This document shows positions 43,295 through 52,079 of a DNA stretch of 64,000 nt, in pieces. A program made the translations under genes and the position numbers. Below the pieces are notes generated by a model. It ran no database searches. It saw only the letters and a list, made by a program, of their open reading frames with translations, and was not told where the DNA came from. The DNA is taken from contig NZ_JARJEF010000014.1 in NCBI RefSeq assembly GCF_029697505.1, forward strand, positions 19,726 through 83,725, read 5' to 3'. Numbering within the stretch: position 1 is the stretch's first letter; the number at the start of each line of letters is the position of its first letter. The stretch comes from Pseudophaeobacter profundi (GTDB taxonomy: Bacteria > Pseudomonadota > Alphaproteobacteria > Rhodobacterales > Rhodobacteraceae).

Positions 43295-44809
43295 ATGTTT
43301 TTCATGTTTCAGTTGAGTTCGGTCAAGAAAAGTGCAGCAGTTCTGGGGGCGATCTGCATTTCTGCACTTCCTGCAAGCTCTGCGACACTTCCTGCAGTTT
43401 TGGGTCCTCAGCAAGAAATTACCAGTGAACAAGTCCGCGCCTTGTCCGCACTGCGGCCCTTTTTCTGGTCTCCTGAAGCCAAGTTTCAGGATCTCGGGAC
43501 GCTTCCACGGGGCGTGATTTCGGGGCAAGCCACCTCTATTGGTTCCAACAACCGTCTTGTCGGGCTCTTGGTTGGACGCGGCCTCAACTCTCCGTTCCAA
43601 TGGGACCCTGAGGGTGGCCTTTCGATCATCCCAAGTGAGGGTGAGAATAGCGACAGCGTTCTGGCCGTTGGGGTCGACGGGAAAACCTTGGTAGGGTCAC
43701 GCGGCACTCAACAGGATGCACGTGCTCTTGTCTGGATCAATGGCGAAGCATTGGATCTCAACACGCTGATCGATGACTTGCCAGAAGGTTTGGTCTTGAA
43801 CGAGGCGCATATGGTCTCTGACACCGGTCATATCCTGGGCGTCGGCACCCAGGTTATTGCGGGAAAAAGTCAGACTGTGCTGTTTTCCTGGACACCGGGT
43901 CAGCCGATCGAACTGATCGGCGAAATTGATGCCGCATCTGCAGCATCCGTGCACAAACTCTCCCCCAATGGAAACCTGATTGGACAGGCAAGACACCAGG
44001 GCAAGCAGTTTGGTTTCATTGATCGCATTGGCAGCCTTGGCCAAGCTCCGCGTCTGTTGCAGGTGTCAGATGGTGCTTCGACCGAAGCACATGGCGTGAA
44101 TACGCGAGGTGATGTAGTGGGCGCCGCCGGAACCGGACCCCAAGCTGCTTATATCTGGCCTGCCGGGGGAGGCGAAGGTATTAATCTGAATTCCCGGTTG
44201 GCAGAACCCGCGCCAGAGGGATTTCACCTTGTCCGGGCCGGCGCGATCAGCCCTACTGGCGAAATCGCGGCCTATGGGGTATCCGCATCTGGAGGGGTTA
44301 ACCTAGTATTGTTGAAACCTCTTGGCGGCCCAAACCCGACCTACGAAATGCGCGAATTGGGCGAAGTTCTACAGAATGTCGAAAGACATCCGCTACCCAA
44401 TCTTTCAATCGCCGATAATGGCAATATAGCCGGATCTTGTGCTCCTTTCGCACAGGCCTGCCCGGCCTTTTCCAACCTGAGCCCTGAAGAGTTGGCCTTG
44501 CTCTATGGTGTTACCAACGTGTTCGATCCTGCCGGTTCCAACGGCTTGGCATTGCCGTTAACGACTGCGTTTGCAGCCCCTCCGGCGGGTGGCGGTGGCG
44601 GCGGCCCAGCAGGCGGTGGCATCACGGTTGCAAGACCACCAGTGACCCTAGGAACACCCTTCTTCCCGACAACCACTTCAACACCTTCACCAGCGCCAGC
44701 CCCCCCCGGCACCTCCACGCTTGCGCCAGTGCCGCTGCCTGCTGCAATTTGGGGATTGTTGATTGCTTTGGTGATGCTGGTTAGGCCGCGTAGGTGGCGT
44801 CAGACTTAA
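43295..44809 (+). CDS. VPLPA-CTERM surface protein with HAF-like repeats
   Basis: A 504-residue exported protein. The N-terminal signal peptide (VKKSAAVLGAICISALPASSA) is followed by a beta-rich region with repeated units such as DTGHILGVGTQV, NTRGDVVGAAG and ADNGNIAGSC, like extracellular HAF/propeller-type repeats. A glycine-rich and Pro/Thr/Ser-rich linker leads to the C-terminal sorting signal: VPLPAAIWGLL, a hydrophobic helix and the basic end RPRRWRQT. This is the VPLPA-CTERM signal cut by exosortase D, encoded at 54017. The start is ATG 43295 (or the later in-frame ATG 43304). It follows rfbA by 150 AT-rich bases and is probably a separate transcript. Confidence 0.8.
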   Translation: MFFMFQLSSVKKSAAVLGAICISALPASSATLPAVLGPQQEITSEQVRALSALRPFFWSPEAKFQDLGTLPRGVISGQATSIGSNNRLVGLLVGRGLNSPFQWDPEGGLSIIPSEGENSDSVLAVGVDGKTLVGSRGTQQDARALVWINGEALDLNTLIDDLPEGLVLNEAHMVSDTGHILGVGTQVIAGKSQTVLFSWTPGQPIELIGEIDAASAASVHKLSPNGNLIGQARHQGKQFGFIDRIGSLGQAPRLLQVSDGASTEAHGVNTRGDVVGAAGTGPQAAYIWPAGGGEGINLNSRLAEPAPEGFHLVRAGAISPTGEIAAYGVSASGGVNLVLLKPLGGPNPTYEMRELGEVLQNVERHPLPNLSIADNGNIAGSCAPFAQACPAFSNLSPEELALLYGVTNVFDPAGSNGLALPLTTAFAAPPAGGGGGGPAGGGITVARPPVTLGTPFFPTTTSTPSPAPAPPGTSTLAPVPLPAAIWGLLIALVMLVRPRRWRQT

Positions 44810-44854
44810 CCAAGGCATTCATTTACGCTCGCTATTTGCAGCGAGCCATAGCTC

Positions 44855-44892
44855 ACAACAGGCCCCAGCTTCGTAAAGCTGGGGCCTGTTGT
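44855..44892. terminator. Strong bidirectional hairpin
   Basis: A 17-bp perfect stem with a CGTA loop (arm ACAACAGGCCCCAGCTT), between the convergent VPLPA-CTERM gene and repB. A short GTAATAC follows. Most likely a shared terminator. Confidence 0.75.
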
Positions 44893-44965
44893 AATACAGA
44901 ACTGGGCGGCCAAAATCGCGTATTGAACCCTAGTCACGTACCCGATCAACAATAGATTCTTCAGC

Positions 44966-46267
44966 TCATCCCCCAAGCGGATCTAAGCGCGTTGGATCGC
45001 CGAAATCATCTTCAAAAGACTCAGGCTCCATGTCTTGCCAAAACGCGATGATCGCTGATGCATTCAAAGCCGAACGCCAGCCATGTGTCCGAAAATTCTC
45101 GCGTTCTAGGTCGTCCTCCAGTCCGGCCATGAACAACTGCTTGTCGGCATCCCGCTGGGTTGGGTTTCGCCGCGAAACCAGCTCCTCCACCAGATCAAGC
45201 CGCCGTGCACGCCCTGCCCGTTCCGCCTGGCGCGCGGCAAATTCAGCGTCTTCGGCAGCCCGTTCTTGTGCCCTTCGGCGCGCAGCTTCGATAGCTTCGG
45301 GGCTTGGTGCGGGCTTGGCTGGCGTCTGTTTCGGCTGGTAGTCATCGCGCAGGGCGGCAGACAGATAGCCGACTGAACTGGTGATTTTGTCCTGCTCCTC
45401 CATCAAGGCAAGTTTCTGCGTCACATAGTTTTCGCCGTGTTCCGTGATCCATTGGCGGGCGAGACGATCAGAAACCCCCTGCCCGCGCAACGCCTTGTAG
45501 ACCGCCAGGTTACGCATTCCGTCGCTGTCATCGATCTGGAACATTGCCATCTGCGGGTTCGACTTGATCACGAAGCGTATCCCAGTGACCGCCCTGCCCT
45601 TTTTCTGGAACTCAGGTGTGATAATGATATCCGAACTTTTGTTGACCTCGGCCACCGCTGGTTTAATGATCTTGGCGTTCAGATGCTTGAAGCTTTCATA
45701 GTAGCTGGAACCATCCACCCCCATCAACTTGCGAAATGTCTCAAGGCTCCACCAGCCGGTCGACCGTGTGCGGACAAACCGATAGCAGTTTTCATAAAGC
45801 GCCAGCCCATGGCCCGAGCTGAAGTTGCGCTGAATGTGTACGTTGATCAACGCATATATCTTTGGGTCATGCAATTTCTGTGCCAGGGCCGGAGAATAGG
45901 CGTATTCGCAGACACCGTTCTTCAGCTTGGCAAAGGACAGCAACGAAGAAACTCCCCATTCCTGGCGGCCCTTGTCGTCCAGCATATCCCATTCCGCCAC
46001 AGTTTCCGCCAGTGCCCGCAAACTGGCCCGCAGGGTGTCAAAATCGTTGGAATTATAACCAACAATGGTCGCCAAGGTGCGGGCATCAATTGTATGGCTC
46101 TGGGCTGTGGTCAAGGCGTCGTAGGCATTGAGCAGCAGCACATTGGACAGTTTACGCTGCAGCAGGCTGAGCTTTCCACTGATATGGATCGCGGCCACAT
46201 TCTTTTTGACCGTCTCTCTCCGCAATGCGCCGGAGAGGGATTCCATGTCGATCTGGGAATCGCTCAT
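44966..46267 (-). CDS. repB: Replication initiator RepB (Rep_3 superfamily), replicon B
   Basis: A 433-residue initiator with the two winged-helix layout of Rep_3 proteins. The N-terminal domain has LLQRKLSNVLLLNAYDAL and TLATIVGYNSNDFDTLRASL, and the second domain has FVRTRSTGWWSLETFRKLMGV and YESFKHLNAKIIKPAVAEVN. The C-terminal 120 residues are charged and helical (RRRAQERAAEDAEFAARQAERAGRARR). The start is ATG 46267; the open frame continues upstream to 46324 into the iteron region and is not preferred. It is of a different family from the RepA at 37065. It is divergent from its parAB across an iteron region. Confidence 0.88.
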   Translation of the reverse strand: MSDSQIDMESLSGALRRETVKKNVAAIHISGKLSLLQRKLSNVLLLNAYDALTTAQSHTIDARTLATIVGYNSNDFDTLRASLRALAETVAEWDMLDDKGRQEWGVSSLLSFAKLKNGVCEYAYSPALAQKLHDPKIYALINVHIQRNFSSGHGLALYENCYRFVRTRSTGWWSLETFRKLMGVDGSSYYESFKHLNAKIIKPAVAEVNKSSDIIITPEFQKKGRAVTGIRFVIKSNPQMAMFQIDDSDGMRNLAVYKALRGQGVSDRLARQWITEHGENYVTQKLALMEEQDKITSSVGYLSAALRDDYQPKQTPAKPAPSPEAIEAARRRAQERAAEDAEFAARQAERAGRARRLDLVEELVSRRNPTQRDADKQLFMAGLEDDLERENFRTHGWRSALNASAIIAFWQDMEPESFEDDFGDPTRLDPLGG

Positions 46268-46306
46268 CTCATTTGCCCGCTCGTTTTTTTCAATATCATG
46301 CCATAT

Positions 46307-46630
46307 AAGGTACCCAACTATCAATCACACAAAGGTTCCCTAGCTAGAAATCCAAAGGTACCCAGATACAGGAGCGACCCAACAACCCCAACCAACAAAA
46401 CCCAGCAGAACCAAGGACCAGATTCGCACCGCTGCCCGCTCAATCCACGCTGCATTTCACCATCGACAGAGTCATATTCGAGCCTAACGACCACTGGAAG
46501 GGCCTGAAATGGGCCACAATGGCTTCCCGAGAATCGGTGCCATAGATCCTGCCCTTGGGTCCCCCTGCCCCTGTATTCAGGCACCTTCCATCCTGCAAAG
46601 AGGTACCTTTTAGCCTGCTAATGGGTACCC
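46307..46630. repeat. Iteron-like repeats, putative origin of replicon B
   Basis: The core (A)AGGTACCC recurs at 46307 (AAGGTACCC), 46331 (AAAGGTTCCC), 46354 (AAAGGTACCC), 46601 (AGGTACC) and 46623 (GGGTACCC). Within the two clusters the spacing is 25, 23 and 22 bases. They lie between repB and parA, and an AT-rich stretch (about 46635-46735) follows. The whole 46268-46866 region has no gene. Origin function is inferred from position and repeats. Confidence 0.65.
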
Positions 46631-46734
46631 GATACTGTATAAGACGCTGTATATAAATGCTTTTCTTGTCACAAAGATTCTAAAATCCCTAAAAGAAATA
46701 AACCTATGTTGTCGTCAATATTCTGTTTTTAAGA

Positions 46735-46751
46735 GGTTTCGCGGCGAAACC
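46735..46751. promoter_or_regulatory. parS-like palindrome B1
   Basis: GGTTTCGCGGCGAAACC, a perfect 17-bp palindrome around a central G (19 bp with flanking A/T), 115 bases upstream of parA of replicon B. The same 17 bases recur inside parB at 48305. It shares TTTCGC half-sites with palindromes A1/A2 but differs in outer bases and in the spacing between halves. Confidence 0.75.
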
Positions 46752-46866
46752 TACGCATTTGGTCACAAGCTGCATAAAAACGCAGTACTATGCTGGATTG
46801 AACATAGGATGTCCTGTAGTTTCCCCGATATACGCCTAAAAGGCGAACATGATACGAGGCAACCAT

Positions 46867-48252
46867 ATGAGCAAACCCCCCTCTCCTGCCCTGCCGCCAT
46901 ACCTCAATCTTGACCCAGAGGCTGCAGCTAAAAAACTACCAGATCCTATTGGTACCGCGCGCTTTGCAAAGGCTGCGGCCTTTTGCGGTAAGGGACGGGA
47001 AGATCTGGCTCGGCGCGGATACGCGCCTGATGGACAAAAGCGACTGCGCAAGTTCTCAACCTGGGAAATCACAAAATATCTTATCCCCATTGCGCCTGCG
47101 CATCTGCGTCGTGTGCTCAAGGCCAATTCCGATCTGCCACAGGGTGAAGGCGAAGGGGGCTCAAAGTGGTTCACGCTTGAAGAGGTGCTTTTGCTGCGGC
47201 AATATTTTGCCAGTGAAGGCGTCAGCACTAAAGAATACCTTCCCTATCGGCCCAAAGGTCTACCAGCCAAAGTCGTTTCCGTTGCCAATTTCAAAGGGGG
47301 GGTCGGTAAGACCTCAACTGCCGCTCATCTTGCGATGTCGGCGGCGCTGGATGGATATAAGGTGCTGGTCATTGACCTTGATAGCCAGGGGTCAATGACA
47401 TCGATCATGGGCGGCAAAGTGGCCGACGAATGGCAAACCGTCTTTCCCCTGATTGCCAAGGATTACGCCAAGGCGGTGACCACCGAGAACGAGATTCGAA
47501 CTGCTTCAGGACAACCAGAGATCCCACTGGATGAAACCCTGCAAGAGGCATTGAAGACCACGCCAGAGGATATCATCCAGAAAACCCACTGGCCCAATAT
47601 TGATCTCATCGGCGCCCAGCTCAATCTTTATTGGGCTGAATTCCAGATCCCGGTTTGGCGCATGGGGCTACGCAGCTGGCCGCTTTGGGACGGGCTGACA
47701 AACTTTCTAGAGAATGAAAACATCCTCAAAGAATACGATGTAATCTTTCTCGATACGCCTCCGGCGCTTGGCTACTTGACCATCAATGCGCTGGCCGCCG
47801 CAGATATTCTGTTGGTTCCGCTGGGGGCGTCCTATTTGGAATTCGACTCCACAGGTCGTTTCTTTGATATGCTCTACACCACCTTTGCCTCAATTGAAGA
47901 CGGTGAGAATTCGGCGCAGCGTGCGGCGGGTTTACCAGAAATCAAGTTCGAATGGGATGTAGTACGGGCTATCGTCACTCGCTTTGATGCCAGCCAGCAG
48001 ACTGATATGGCCAATGTAATTCAAGCCTATTTTGGAGATTTCATGAATGCATACCGGCAAGATTACACAGCATTGGTCGGCCAGGCGGGAGAGCAGGTGA
48101 ACGGTATCTATGAGGCAGACTATCGTGATTTCAACCGAGACACATATGTGCGCGGTCGCGAGACCTTCGATCGCACCTATGCCGAATTCAAAGAGCTGCT
48201 GATTGGTTGCTGGTGGCGCGATGCAAATATGGGAGATGAACAGAATGGCTAA
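46867..48252 (+). CDS. parA: ParA-family partition ATPase with N-terminal HTH domain, replicon B
   Basis: A 461-residue protein closely related over its whole length to the ParA at 35138-36556. The N-terminal region has LRKFSTWEITKYLIPIAPAHLRR. The ATPase has Walker A NFKGGVGKTSTAAH (about 140-153), LVIDLDSQGSMTSIMGG, and Walker B VIFLDTPPALGYLT. The start is ATG 46867 (MSKPPSPALPPYLNLD); an upstream GTG/ATG extension is not conserved. It overlaps parB by 8 bases. Codon use is somewhat less GC-rich than in the replicon A version, which fits a different origin. Confidence 0.92.
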   Translation: MSKPPSPALPPYLNLDPEAAAKKLPDPIGTARFAKAAAFCGKGREDLARRGYAPDGQKRLRKFSTWEITKYLIPIAPAHLRRVLKANSDLPQGEGEGGSKWFTLEEVLLLRQYFASEGVSTKEYLPYRPKGLPAKVVSVANFKGGVGKTSTAAHLAMSAALDGYKVLVIDLDSQGSMTSIMGGKVADEWQTVFPLIAKDYAKAVTTENEIRTASGQPEIPLDETLQEALKTTPEDIIQKTHWPNIDLIGAQLNLYWAEFQIPVWRMGLRSWPLWDGLTNFLENENILKEYDVIFLDTPPALGYLTINALAAADILLVPLGASYLEFDSTGRFFDMLYTTFASIEDGENSAQRAAGLPEIKFEWDVVRAIVTRFDASQQTDMANVIQAYFGDFMNAYRQDYTALVGQAGEQVNGIYEADYRDFNRDTYVRGRETFDRTYAEFKELLIGCWWRDANMGDEQNG

Positions 48253-49309
48253 ACGCAAGCGATTGATCGCCCCGGACGCCAATGCGTTGCAGGAACTGGA
48301 GGAGGGTTTCGCGGCGAAACCTTCGGCCAACCCGTTTGAAACCAAATCGGCTGTGCCGCCCATTGCGCAGGTCGCAGCCGAGGCCGCCACTTTGAACAGC
48401 ATGGCAGGCGTGACTGACCGCGTGGCACTGGCGCGCGACCAGGGCGATGCTGCCCGCTGGCGCGACGCCGAGCAAGGTGGGCTGATTGTTCAGATGCTGG
48501 CTATTGATGCCATTGATCAGGATTTTATCCGGCGTGACCGGCTGGTCGATGATGAAGAGGCGATGGCGGAACTGGAGGCTTCGATCGCAGCAAATGGTCT
48601 GCGTGCGCCCATTGAGGTTTCCAAAACAGCACAGGGCTACGGGCTGATCTCCGGGTTTCGCCGGTTGCGAGCCTTCCGGCGGCTGGCTGCGCAAGAGGCG
48701 CAGTTTGCCGAGATCCCTGCTTTTGTGCGGGCAGCGGATGCCGGGCAAGAGGCCTATGTCTCGATGGTCGAAGAAAACGAAGTGCGTGCCAATCTTAGCC
48801 ATTATGAGCGCGGACGGATCGCCGTGCTGGCAGTAGGGCAGGGGGTCTTTCCCAACGTCGAGGCCGCAGTCGATGCGCTGTTTGGTACCGCGTCCAAGGC
48901 AAAGCGATCCAAAGTCCGCAGTTTCGCGAAGGTCCACGAAGCGCTTGGCGATCTGTTGCAGTTCCCAACGGAGCTGACGGAAAAGGCCGGACTGGCCCTG
49001 GCAACGGTGTTGCGTGACGGAGGGCAGGGGCGGTTGCGCGCTGCACTGGCCGAGGCTGCTTTGGATGCCAAATCGGAATGGGCTGCGCTGCAAAGTGCTG
49101 TGAAGGTGGCCACAGATACACCACGGGACAAATCGCGCGGCGGGCGGCCGCAGGAAATCACGCATCTTCCCGCCCGCGACCTGCCCAAGGGCGGTGCGCT
49201 GAGTGCCGAGGTGTCGTCTGACGGGCTGCGGATTGACCTGAAGGGCAGGGCAATCAATGCCGATACTGCGGACCAGATCCTGAAAATTATTGCCCGCCAT
49301 ATCGGATGA
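48245..49309 (+). CDS. parB: ParB-family partition protein, replicon B
   Basis: A 354-residue relative of the ParB at 33980-35086, sharing MAKRKR at the start and MVEENEVRANLSHYERGRIAV in the core. Other family blocks are LEASIAANGLRAPIEV and SGFRRLRAFRRL, and an HTH-like segment is TASKAKRSKVRSFAKVHEAL. Residues 21-26 (Gly-Phe-Ala-Ala-Lys-Pro) are encoded by a perfect copy of palindrome B, so the gene carries its own likely parS. It overlaps the parA stop by 8 bases. Confidence 0.9.
   Translation: MAKRKRLIAPDANALQELEEGFAAKPSANPFETKSAVPPIAQVAAEAATLNSMAGVTDRVALARDQGDAARWRDAEQGGLIVQMLAIDAIDQDFIRRDRLVDDEEAMAELEASIAANGLRAPIEVSKTAQGYGLISGFRRLRAFRRLAAQEAQFAEIPAFVRAADAGQEAYVSMVEENEVRANLSHYERGRIAVLAVGQGVFPNVEAAVDALFGTASKAKRSKVRSFAKVHEALGDLLQFPTELTEKAGLALATVLRDGGQGRLRAALAEAALDAKSEWAALQSAVKVATDTPRDKSRGGRPQEITHLPARDLPKGGALSAEVSSDGLRIDLKGRAINADTADQILKIIARHIG
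48305..48321. promoter_or_regulatory. parS-like palindrome B2, inside parB
   Basis: The 17 bases GGTTTCGCGGCGAAACC are identical to 46735-46751 but lie in frame in the parB coding sequence (codons 21-26). Two exact copies of a 17-bp palindrome 1.57 kb apart flanking parA argue for a binding site. Confidence 0.7.
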
Positions 49310-49507
49310 TTGGCGCGAGATTGCTTTGATGCCTGTGCAGATTGGGATTGCTCCTGCTGGTTGCAGCCCCAGTCGCCCAAGTGCTGAACAATCGCAAAAT
49401 CGCATGGGATCTTTGGGAGCCTCGAACGCTTGCAGAGACTAATCGTTAACGTGACCTGCTGTCTATTATGCGATAAAAGCCAAACGTGAATGATTCTTGG
49501 AAATTTG

Positions 49508-51940
49508 ATGTATATTATTAGAAAATTCTTTTTCCCGTTTATCCTGCTCGCATTCTTGACAGCCTGTCAGACGAAAGAGGAACGCGCCGAAACCTATTAT
49601 CAATCGGCCTTGGTCCTGCTTGATTCAGGAGACGTGGAGCGCGCACTGGTTGAGCTGCGCAATGTCTTTGATAATAACGGCCGACATAAAGAGGCCCGAC
49701 GTCTCTATGCGGATCTGGTGCTGGAGCGCGGCGAAGTCCAAGAAGCCTATGGGCAATATCTTCGGTTGGTCGAACAGTATCCTGACACTGTTGCAGTGCG
49801 TCGTTTGCTTGCCGAGATTGCAATGGACCTCGGCAATTACGACGAGGTTACACGGCATGGCAAAGCCACTATCGAGCTTGCGCCCGAGGTTCTGGAACAT
49901 CAGGCAATTGGCGCATTTATCGCCTATCGCGAAGCCCGGCTGTCGCAAGATAATGTAGCAGCCGGCAAGGTTGTGACAGAGGTCGAAGCCCTTCTGAAAG
50001 AGGATCCTGAACTTTCAACGGCGTTGCGGATTCTGACGGATTGGCATGCCAGCAGCCCGGACCCGATGCGGGCAATTCCATATCTGGATCGACTGATTGT
50101 TCTTCACCCAGAGTCCAAGCCGATCCACTTGGCCCGTTTGGGAATCTTGACCCGCGCCGGGCAAACAGAAGAAGCCGGTCAAAAAATCCAGGAACTGTAT
50201 AGGCTTTTTCCGGAAGACGAGCAGATCGTGGATCAGATGGCCTGGTGGTATCGCAGCCAAAAAGATTTTGACTCTTTGGAGGCCTTCCTGCGTGAACGCG
50301 CCGGCCCGGACGATGCCGACGTGGCAGGTCATATCGCCGTAGTCGAACTTCTATATCAAGTCAAAGGTGTCGATGCTGCAACCCAAGAGCTGTCTCGGTT
50401 GGCAAGAACCAATGACGGCTCTGAGCTTGCGTTGAACTACCGTCTTCGCGGCGAAACACTGCGGTTTCAACAAGGCGCCAAAGACGAAGCCATCGCTGCG
50501 GTGCGACGTATCATTGAAGAGGCACAGGACATGGGCCTGAAAAATACCGCCCGAATGGAACTGTCCCGCATGGAGGTTGCCACTGGGAACAATGACGCCG
50601 CCATTCGTTTGGTTGATGAAGTGCTTGAAAACGATACGGGCAACGTTGAAGGCCTGATTGCCCGTGCGGCATGGCAAATCCGCAGCGATGATTTTTCTGC
50701 AGCCATCACCAACCTTCGCCGGGCGCTGGATCAAATGCCGCGGAATGCTGATACGCTGCTCTTGCTGGCCGATGCCCAACAGAAAATGGGTAATATTGAA
50801 CTCGCAGGACAGAGGCTTGCTCAGGCGGTTGAAGTGACCAATGCTGGTGCGCGCGAAGCACTGGTTTTTGGTAAGTTTCAGATTGAACGTCAAAACCTTT
50901 CTGCGGCGGAACGTGTGTTGACGGATTCTCTTCGATCTTCTGGAAACCTGGAAGTTGCCCAGATGCTGGGGCAGGTTCTGTTGATGCAGGGCGATTTTGA
51001 GGGCGTGCAGAATGTTCTGACTTTGCTCTCTGACAGTGGCAACCCCAGCGCGGCGCGGATCGCGCAAGATTTGCAAGCGGCTCTTCTTTTTAATCAAAAC
51101 AGGATCGACGAAGGGTTCGCCTTCCTGCGCCAGAACGCCAAGACCGGTGACGAAAACAGCCAGATCGCGGCGATGCTTAAAATTCTGCGGGTGCAGATGA
51201 TATCAGGTCGGCTGGAGGCAGCACGGACGCAGTTGGAAGAACTGCTTGAAAATTCCCCCGACAATATCGCCCTAAGATTGTTGGAAGGTAATCTATACAC
51301 TTTGGAAGGCGCGCCTGAAAAAGCCATTGCGACCTACCAAGCGATCTATGAAAGCAACCCGGACAGTGTCCGAGTTATTCGCCGACTGCACTCTGCTTTG
51401 AATTCTGCAGACAGATCTCAAGACGCGGATGATATTTTGGCCAGATCCTTGAGCCGACAACCTGAAAATGCGGATCTTCTGCAGATGAAAGCGATTGAGC
51501 TTGAAAGATCCATGGATGGCGAAGGCGCGATCGCGATATATGAAGACCTTTACGCAGCAAATCCAACCAGTGTTGTGCTGGCCAACAATCTCGCGAGTAT
51601 GTTGGCAACGCATCGCAGCGATCCTGCTGACATCAAAAGAGCCTATTCCATTGCGCAACGTTTGAACGGCAGCAAAAATCCGGCACAGCTTGATACGCTG
51701 GGCTGGGTGCAGCTTCTGAACGGAGAAACCGACACTGCAATCTTGAACCTGCAGGCCGCTGTACGTGGCCTGCCAAGCAATCCAACAGTGGCGTTCAACC
51801 TTGCCCATGCCTATGCACAGGCTGGCCGCAAGGAAGATGCAAAAGCCGAGTTGGCGCGCGGTTTCGCGCTTGCAAAAGAGGATGAAACGGTTCCCCAGTA
51901 TTCAAGAGCAGTCAAACTTCGGGAAGAATTGTCTGGGTAG
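49508..51940 (+). CDS. TPR-repeat lipoprotein of the exosortase/EPS system (PrsT-like)
   Basis: An 810-residue lipoprotein. The signal peptide FFFPFILLAFLTAC ends in a lipobox with Cys near residue 20. The rest is made of about twenty TPR-like helical pairs (for example ALVELRNVFDNNGRHKEARRLYADLVL and AIYEDLYAANPTSVVLANNLASML). Length and design fit the PEP-CTERM system TPR lipoproteins (PrsT) found with exosortases, thought to act in polysaccharide assembly or export. The start is ATG 49508 with GGA 6 bases upstream; ATG 49490 is an alternative. It is the first of a four-gene plus-strand run up to xrtD. Confidence 0.85.
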   Translation: MYIIRKFFFPFILLAFLTACQTKEERAETYYQSALVLLDSGDVERALVELRNVFDNNGRHKEARRLYADLVLERGEVQEAYGQYLRLVEQYPDTVAVRRLLAEIAMDLGNYDEVTRHGKATIELAPEVLEHQAIGAFIAYREARLSQDNVAAGKVVTEVEALLKEDPELSTALRILTDWHASSPDPMRAIPYLDRLIVLHPESKPIHLARLGILTRAGQTEEAGQKIQELYRLFPEDEQIVDQMAWWYRSQKDFDSLEAFLRERAGPDDADVAGHIAVVELLYQVKGVDAATQELSRLARTNDGSELALNYRLRGETLRFQQGAKDEAIAAVRRIIEEAQDMGLKNTARMELSRMEVATGNNDAAIRLVDEVLENDTGNVEGLIARAAWQIRSDDFSAAITNLRRALDQMPRNADTLLLLADAQQKMGNIELAGQRLAQAVEVTNAGAREALVFGKFQIERQNLSAAERVLTDSLRSSGNLEVAQMLGQVLLMQGDFEGVQNVLTLLSDSGNPSAARIAQDLQAALLFNQNRIDEGFAFLRQNAKTGDENSQIAAMLKILRVQMISGRLEAARTQLEELLENSPDNIALRLLEGNLYTLEGAPEKAIATYQAIYESNPDSVRVIRRLHSALNSADRSQDADDILARSLSRQPENADLLQMKAIELERSMDGEGAIAIYEDLYAANPTSVVLANNLASMLATHRSDPADIKRAYSIAQRLNGSKNPAQLDTLGWVQLLNGETDTAILNLQAAVRGLPSNPTVAFNLAHAYAQAGRKEDAKAELARGFALAKEDETVPQYSRAVKLREELSG

Positions 51941-52079
51941 GCTTTCAAGGGATTGTGTTAATCTAGGCACGGACAGGTGATTAAAATTGAATCATATATT
52001 GCTCGGTCGACCAAAGGAATGTAGGCCTAGCGACAACATTTTATCTCCGGCGGGTGCCAGAATTATTGGAGAACTTTTT

